A stretch of 26,362 nt of DNA from NCBI GenBank assembly GCA_910592205.1, contig CAJVPJ010000395.1, positions 1 through 26,362 on the forward strand, given 5' to 3'. Every line of letters starts with the position of its first letter. Position 1 is the stretch's first letter. The stretch comes from Paraglomus occultum. Lineage: Eukaryota; Glomeromycota; Glomeromycetes; Paraglomerales; Paraglomeraceae. Positions 21,102 to 26,362 of this stretch are shown one piece after another. The translations under genes were made by a program, and so were the position numbers. Under the pieces are notes generated by a model. It worked only from the letters and a program-made list of their open reading frames with translations, did not search any database and was not told the DNA's origin.

Positions 21102-21390
21102 AGAATCTTACGAGCCAATCACTACATTGCACACATTTGATACTAGCAGACATGTAAAAACGTGGGCTATGAAAGAAAAACAAGTCGATGATCAATAAGA
21201 TCTTTGGAAATGATGGTGTGTCTATGATATTTCCTTTTACCAGTATCTCTATTTTGTTGTTTAAGAGATCACACACACGCAAGCCGACTGTTTTTTCATG
21301 TGATAGCGGACAAAGTTTTTGCATGTTACATGTTTAATGTAGATAGATGGATAGGACGAAGGAAGCTATGTACCGTGTGAGTATTGAGAG

Positions 21391-21629
21391 CAAATAATAA
21401 TGATAACATAATAATAATCATAACAACAAATAATAATAAGGATAATAACAAAACAGCAAGCATCAGCAGCATCAGCAGCATCAGCAGCATCAGTGGCATC
21501 AGTTACGATTGCACCATACTATTCGACGGGAACATCATACACAACATCATATGACAATAACGACAACAATAACAATATAAAATAGAATAGATAATAATCA
21601 TCACAACAACAACAACAACGACGACGACG

Positions 21630-21667
<38 letters not shown>

Positions 21668-21715
21668 AATAATAACAACAACAACAATAACAACAATAAC
21701 AACAAACAATAAGAA
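21391..21715. repeat. A/C-rich compound repeat: AATAAC, GCATCAGCA, and ACA/ACG trinucleotides
   Basis: A/T/C-rich AATAATAAC words (21391-21450) precede a 9-bp GCATCAGCA array of about four and a half units (21460-21502). An ACA/ACG trinucleotide run (about 21603-21665) then grades into AATAAC repeats. The plus strand is almost free of T and G in the second half, giving strong strand asymmetry. Confidence 0.8.
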
Positions 21716-21970
21716 TAATAGTACCACAATCGATAAAGACATTACCAGTTTTAAACAAAGCCATGTTCTTTAAAGAAGGGTCATTGTATATCGCACCAAT
21801 TCCTCTGGTGCATTACCATTGCATCTTTTTGGTCCTCTCTTCTCTCGTTACTTCATTGTTTAATATTGTTACAGATATTTATTGTTCTTTGTCTTTATTG
21901 TTTCCCTATAGTCCTTGTTCTACTTTATCAATTATTGTTCCAATTATCATATTATTCCCGTTGGGTCTAT

Positions 21971-22008
21971 TCCCCTCCCCCGTCCCCCGTCCCCCGTCCC
22001 CCTCCCCT
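21971..22008. repeat. CCCCCGT heptamer repeats (G-quadruplex-prone on minus strand)
   Basis: Six C-runs of 4-5 bases separated by one or two bases, including three CCCCCGT units. The minus strand is a strong quadruplex candidate with very short loops, and the plus strand a possible i-motif. Confidence 0.8.
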
Positions 22009-22375
22009 CTCCACCTATAATCGTCTTTGCTATTGTTACTCGTCCTATGTTTATATATCTCGTGTAACGTATGGGTCACGAATGTTACGAAACGCAAAAT
22101 AAACTCTAAAATGAAGCACATATTTGATAAAGACAAATTAAACTTGGCAATGATTACATTCGCGTAACGATGAACAAGAAGAGAGAAAAAAAAAAGTATC
22201 CAATCAATAATTGACTGTGGGAGAGAGAGTGAGAGTGAGTGAGTGAGAGGATGGGGGGGAGGGGAGTGGCGGGTTCGGCAAAACTTGTGAAAAAAATCTT
22301 ATCGACATTGTATGGTTGAGAAATTCAGAGTTGTGATTAACTGGTATGAGTACTTGTTCAAATGCATTTTAAGGC

Positions 22376-22510
22376 ATACACGTACATACATATGTGTATA
22401 TATATATACTTACTTACATCATACATTCATGCATACCTACATACATACATACATACGTACATACGTACACACATACATACATACACTTCTGTGCATACAT
22501 TCGTACACAT
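22376..22510. repeat. ACAT/ACGT tetranucleotide repeat region
   Basis: Tandem ACAT and ACGT words with a TA run (about 22398-22408). A simple microsatellite, preceded at 22218-22275 by GA-rich and G-run sequence. Confidence 0.8.
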
Positions 22511-22599
22511 AAAGACTACTTTGTAATTCATATGACTAATAAGAATAGATCTGGGGCATGCATCGTCAGACAAAGTGATCAGTAACGCCACACACTAGA

Positions 22600-25500
22600 G
22601 ATTTTTCAGGGGTTTCAAATTATTATCGTAAAAAGCGTCGCGGTATTCGCTCTACCTGATATTTTCCTTGTTTCTTGCCTACATACAAACGTTTGAAAAT
22701 ATCTCGTTCGATAACAAAAAATGAGCTGAACGGTAATAGTAAATTCCTTAAATGGTGTATCTAAAAATATTAATCTTAAAACAATGCATTCACAATGCCA
22801 ATGCCCTTTTTCTTTCTTAAAAAACTTGATTATCATTTAATTTTCTAGATTGCATGACTATGCAAGATAAAATGGGGGCTCTAAATGAACATGCTTTTTC
22901 TAGCAACTGGCATATTACCATAGAACAAACCAATATCGTTTCCTTTGTTTCCTTTGTTCCCGGTCATAAATCTCTGTAATAAAACAAAATGTCTTTTTAC
23001 ATAGATTAATTTTGTGGGGTAACCTAGTTAGTGCCTTGTAATATACCTGTGCCTTCTCTTCACACAATTTGATCGATAACTGTTGTTTATTCAATATGGA
23101 ATAAAACTCTTACTCTGCCATTACAGTTTATTAATTTAAGTTTCACTCATCAGCACAACATAAAGTTTCACCATCTGCATAATCTCCTTAACATCAAGTT
23201 TCAACTCCTACTTTTTGCAATTATAGTTTTGTTGCAAATTCTAGTCACAACAATAATGTCCTCGGCAAAGATTATCACCGAAATAACAGCTTCTAAAGAA
23301 CACTATGTTTGACATAAAAAAAAGAAAAGCGTAACAATGTTAATTACATCAAAGTAAAATTTACAATAATTGTTTCTACTTGTGTTCTAAATTGCGTTTG
23401 TAAAAACTTTTCTCATCTATCAACGTTTACATAATAATTAAATTTACAAATTGTATTTTTAAATTCATTTCCGAGTATCATAAACTTGAATAATTCAAGT
23501 CTTCAATTTAGTTAACGTCTGAAATGTCCAAACTTTTGGGCATTAAACAATTTGACGCGTGATAGAACCCCATGGGAAAATTATTTTTGGCACAGGCAAA
23601 GGTAAAATTTGCGTTTAAAATTAATCTGGGTGCTGGCTTAGTTGCGCATAGCCTGCAATGGCAGAAACTTTGATTAACTTTTGGTGAATAGAACGAAATG
23701 TATCGTTGAATAAAAAAGCTGCCGAGACCAAGCCTTGATGTGCATTGTTTTCCACATATTAACACGATTATTATTTTATACCAGAATAATTTCGTCAGTT
23801 TTTCTTGATTTCTACTCACAGACTGATAACAACTCACTTATTTTTCGCGCCACTAAAAGGAGAAATTTTGTTTGTAATTTTAATTTGATTCTCAATGGAA
23901 ATTAAATAATTATACGGTTTAATTCGGGGCAGAAAATAAGTATATGCTTTAATTTTCTTGCATTGCGATACTAATCAATTATAAAAATTTCAGGTCGACA
24001 CCAAATGTTTCTACTCTCGAGATACAGTGTATCAGATTCCACGCGCAGTTTCGGTCAAAAAATTTATGTGTCGACACTGTCCAGCAACATTATGTGTTGG
24101 TGCGATTGCTATTATGATTGTACGGACAACATGCGCATATCAAGATTTTTCTTCAATTCGACCATCTCTCCCAAGGGACGCGTAGAGCAGATCTGTGGAC
24201 AATAGTAAAAAAAATCATGCAGATCTATTAAAATGGAGGTATGGAAGTTCATGTTCGAATAAGCACTACACGGTTTTTACACGTTTCTTGTATAGAATGC
24301 TTTGTTGGAGATATCCGGCCGATGCAAGTAAAATAATTTTCTCATTTCTGCCCTCCAATTATTGTATAGCAAACACAATGTCCATGCTTGTATCGTGATC
24401 TGATAACACGAATTTCTCAACTAAAGTTTTATTAAAACAACACTTTAATAAATAGTACTTTGTATGACAGCAGTGAACAAGTATTCTGACATCAGATGAT
24501 CAATAACGAGACCGGTATAATTATTAAAGCAACGAGCAAGATGACTTTTTCTGTTTACCAGCTAACTAAACCATCCGTTTTCGTTTAACATTAATGTGAG
24601 CATCTAGGAAGTTACATTATCTAAAGTCCAAACTATGGATTACACAAAATATGAATCAATATTCAGCAGTTGCGCCGCCTTGGGATCAATCGAGGCTTTG
24701 GCGAACCTCTCTGTTCACGACTCTTGCATACGCAGACTTGGTAATATATGCAATTTTAAGAATTGTTTATTTTCTGCATGGAGTTTATATTCATCTTCAG
24801 TGTCAACGCGAATAGAATCTCGTGATTGTGGATAAGAGAGGTGCCAGTAGGTTTGAGAAAAAAGACCAAGCGTAGTTGGCGTGGTCGGATTGAGTTATAC
24901 ACTACAGTCGTAACCCGATGAGATCAGTCGTAGGACGTCAGGAAATAATCACATACGCGTTTATCAGTAATAATTAACAACTGAATTTACTTTGTGATTT
25001 CAGAATCTTGCAAAATATGTTAGCTAGCTGGTAAAACAGCCGTCTTCCGCGAAAGCTTACGTTATCCGTGCACTGTGCAAACCGATCCGAATCACATAAT
25101 TTTACGCGTATTTTAACGCAGGAAACACGTCACTATTAATACCACTTGCCCATAGTAATAGCTTTCCTTGATTGAGGCAGCAAGGACCATTTTCAGAGAA
25201 ATATCCTCTACCCAATATTTTTTCTCCTAGATGACTGCATACAACTGTATTAGAAGTTTCACAGTAGTAATAGCGGGCTTAGGGTAATTATAATTTGAAA
25301 TACGCAAGACTTGGTATATAATCACGCATTTGTTGCAAGTCTGGAATTTTCAAACAAGTTGGTTTCTATACAATCCAATAGGTCGAAACGGGGTTACATA
25401 CATCCAACCACCTTCTATTTTTGTCCACGCAAGTTGTGTGAACTTGTAATTGTTAAATTACACTTGTCCGTTTATTAGCTTGTACTTCACTACATGGGTG

Positions 25501-25659
25501 AATCAGCATACTATAGGAATAGTGTCTTTTTGACACCCGAACGCGCTATTCTAATTACGCCAGATCACAAAGAAATTATCCCGGCTCAACTTACGTAAAG
25601 CCAGGTTAGTCTTTTCTTTTTACTTACAAATTTACAATAAGTATTGTACTTTTCGAAAG
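22600..25659. other. Gene-poor DNA of ordinary complexity
   Basis: Lacks the microsatellites of the preceding 9 kb. Several short open frames sit behind plausible splice sites. The frame at 23994-24398 is broken once by TAG at 24183-24185. An ATG frame begins at 24635, and a 34-codon ATG frame lies at 25494-25598. None matches a family I recognise, so none is called as a gene. Decayed genes or transposon remnants are possible. Confidence 0.45.
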
Positions 25660-25694
25660 GAAAGTATATTATAAACATATATCGATATACTTTC
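25660..25694. repeat. Hairpin just beyond the eRF1 stop codon
   Basis: GAAAGTATAT (25660-25669) and ATATACTTTC (25685-25694) form a 10-bp perfect inverted repeat around a 15-nt loop. It lies 44 bp downstream of the proposed eRF1 stop, in the likely 3' untranslated region. Confidence 0.6.
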
Positions 25695-25737
25695 AGTGTA
25701 GCTATTAAGACAGAGTCTGTATTATTATAATTGTTTT

Positions 25738-26362
25738 TTAATCTGTCGATTTGAATTGAATAAATACGAGTTAATACTTCTCATGTTAATTATAAAGGCA
25801 ATTTGCTTAACTAATACTCCTTCCCAATACATACCAGACAAAAAACCATCGTCACTGTCATAAGTCAGCTGGTCGAAATCGACCTTGTATCTTAGTAATC
25901 CTCCAATTCCACCAAATCCTTTGACAAATTGCGATCCTTCCGGTGAGCGATTAGTAATAAACTCTAGTGTCGCACCAAAGTCCTTGTAATGTTCAGCAAG
26001 CCATTCGAGTAGAGACAACTTATCAACAACTTCCATCTCTGCTCCAGTTTCCTTGTCCTGAAACCGAGATCGGTCTTTTTCCTGTTCCTTGGTTAAATGG
26101 ATCACTGTCTCAGCTGGGAAAGGATAGAAAGATAAATTCAGTGAGTTAAATGTCAATATCCATATCGGCGATAGAATAACACCTTGCGAGAATTATCATA
26201 TATACCCAAGAGCGGTCGTCAATTGTCAGATTAACTTACTTCCAACAGCATTTTTCAAGATATAGCGTGAAATATCCAAATTCTCCCAGACAATTAATGT
26301 CTCTACTGCACCCAGTTCTAATCCCTTCAGCGTGTCATCCACACCAAAGCAGAATTTACCAG
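25738..26362 (-). CDS. Eukaryotic peptide chain release factor eRF1, C-terminal part (partial)
   Basis: eRF1 recognises all three stop codons and triggers peptide release with eRF3. Only the end of the gene is here. Exons on the minus strand: edge 26362-26240, 26113-25835, and a proposed 5-nt last exon 25742-25738. Visible are [31 protein letters not shown], then across an intron [32 protein letters not shown] and [16 protein letters not shown], all hallmark stretches of the eRF1 C-domain that binds eRF3. The N and M domains (NIKS, GGQ) lie beyond the right edge. After YDSDDGFLS comes GTATGT; splicing to CGACAG|AT TAA would give a short acidic end (..SD), as expected for eRF1. Read-through instead gives a hydrophobic non-conserved tail. 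Confidence 0.94.

Noticed and set aside
21503-21764. Two overlapping minus-strand frames rich in Val or Cys
   Set aside because: Translation of the ACA/ACG trinucleotide repeat in two frames, not a protein.
23508-23837. 109-codon minus-strand frame
   Set aside because: No ATG start (begins at GTG), no family similarity recognised. Kept only as part of the gene-poor region.

Overview
This is a stretch of nuclear DNA from an intron-rich eukaryote. The genes look fungal: a calmodulin-dependent-kinase-kinase-type kinase, a class I cyclic-nucleotide phosphodiesterase, and many short introns (mostly about 50-140 bp) with GT..AG ends and CTAAT/CTAAC-like branch points. An early-diverging (Mucoromycota-like) fungus would fit the long AT-rich, microsatellite-filled intergenic DNA, but I cannot name a species. 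There are no bacterial features, no CRISPR array, and no intact mobile element that I can recognise.

Layout. 1-199: possible 3' end of an unidentified plus-strand gene. 200-1678: AT-rich upstream DNA with a CRE-like palindrome just before the next gene. 1679-3920 (+): delta subunit of the COPI coat, 8 exons, 507 aa. 7641-4136 (-): RINT1/Tip20 family ER-tethering protein, 11 exons, 863 aa. 8009-10251 (+): CaMKK-type kinase, 10 exons including 27-nt and 13-nt microexons, 426 aa. 13595-11345 (-): class I cyclic-nucleotide phosphodiesterase, 3 exons, 667 aa, with a long Ser/Thr-rich tail carrying three PKA-type motifs. About 13.6-22.6 kb: gene-poor DNA packed with minisatellites, G-rich tracts and homopolymers. 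22.6-25.7 kb: gene-poor DNA of ordinary complexity with a few decayed-looking open frames. 26362-25738 (-): 3' part of translation release factor eRF1, running off the right edge.

Functional themes. The delta-COP and RINT1/Tip20 genes are convergent, 215 bp apart, and belong to the same pathway: COPI vesicle formation and tethering of those vesicles at the ER. The CaMKK-type kinase shares a 367-bp divergent intergenic region with RINT1. It faces the phosphodiesterase across a 1.1-kb shared 3' region, so a calcium/AMPK-branch kinase and a cAMP-degrading enzyme are neighbours. Both carry an RRVSL (PKA-consensus) motif, and the E-box octamer TCACGTGA occurs three times in their neighbourhood.

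Exon structures were worked out by hand from reading frame, splice signals and family similarity recalled from memory. Phases agree at every junction of the four complete genes and of the eRF1 fragment. I found no convincing undescribed system. The most interesting points are the linked COPI/tether pair, the putative PKA feedback motifs, a substitution at the phosphodiesterase glutamine-switch position, microexons, and unusual repeats in the gene desert (a helically phased A-tract array, an inverted pair of related 9-bp minisatellites, and G-quadruplex-prone tracts).
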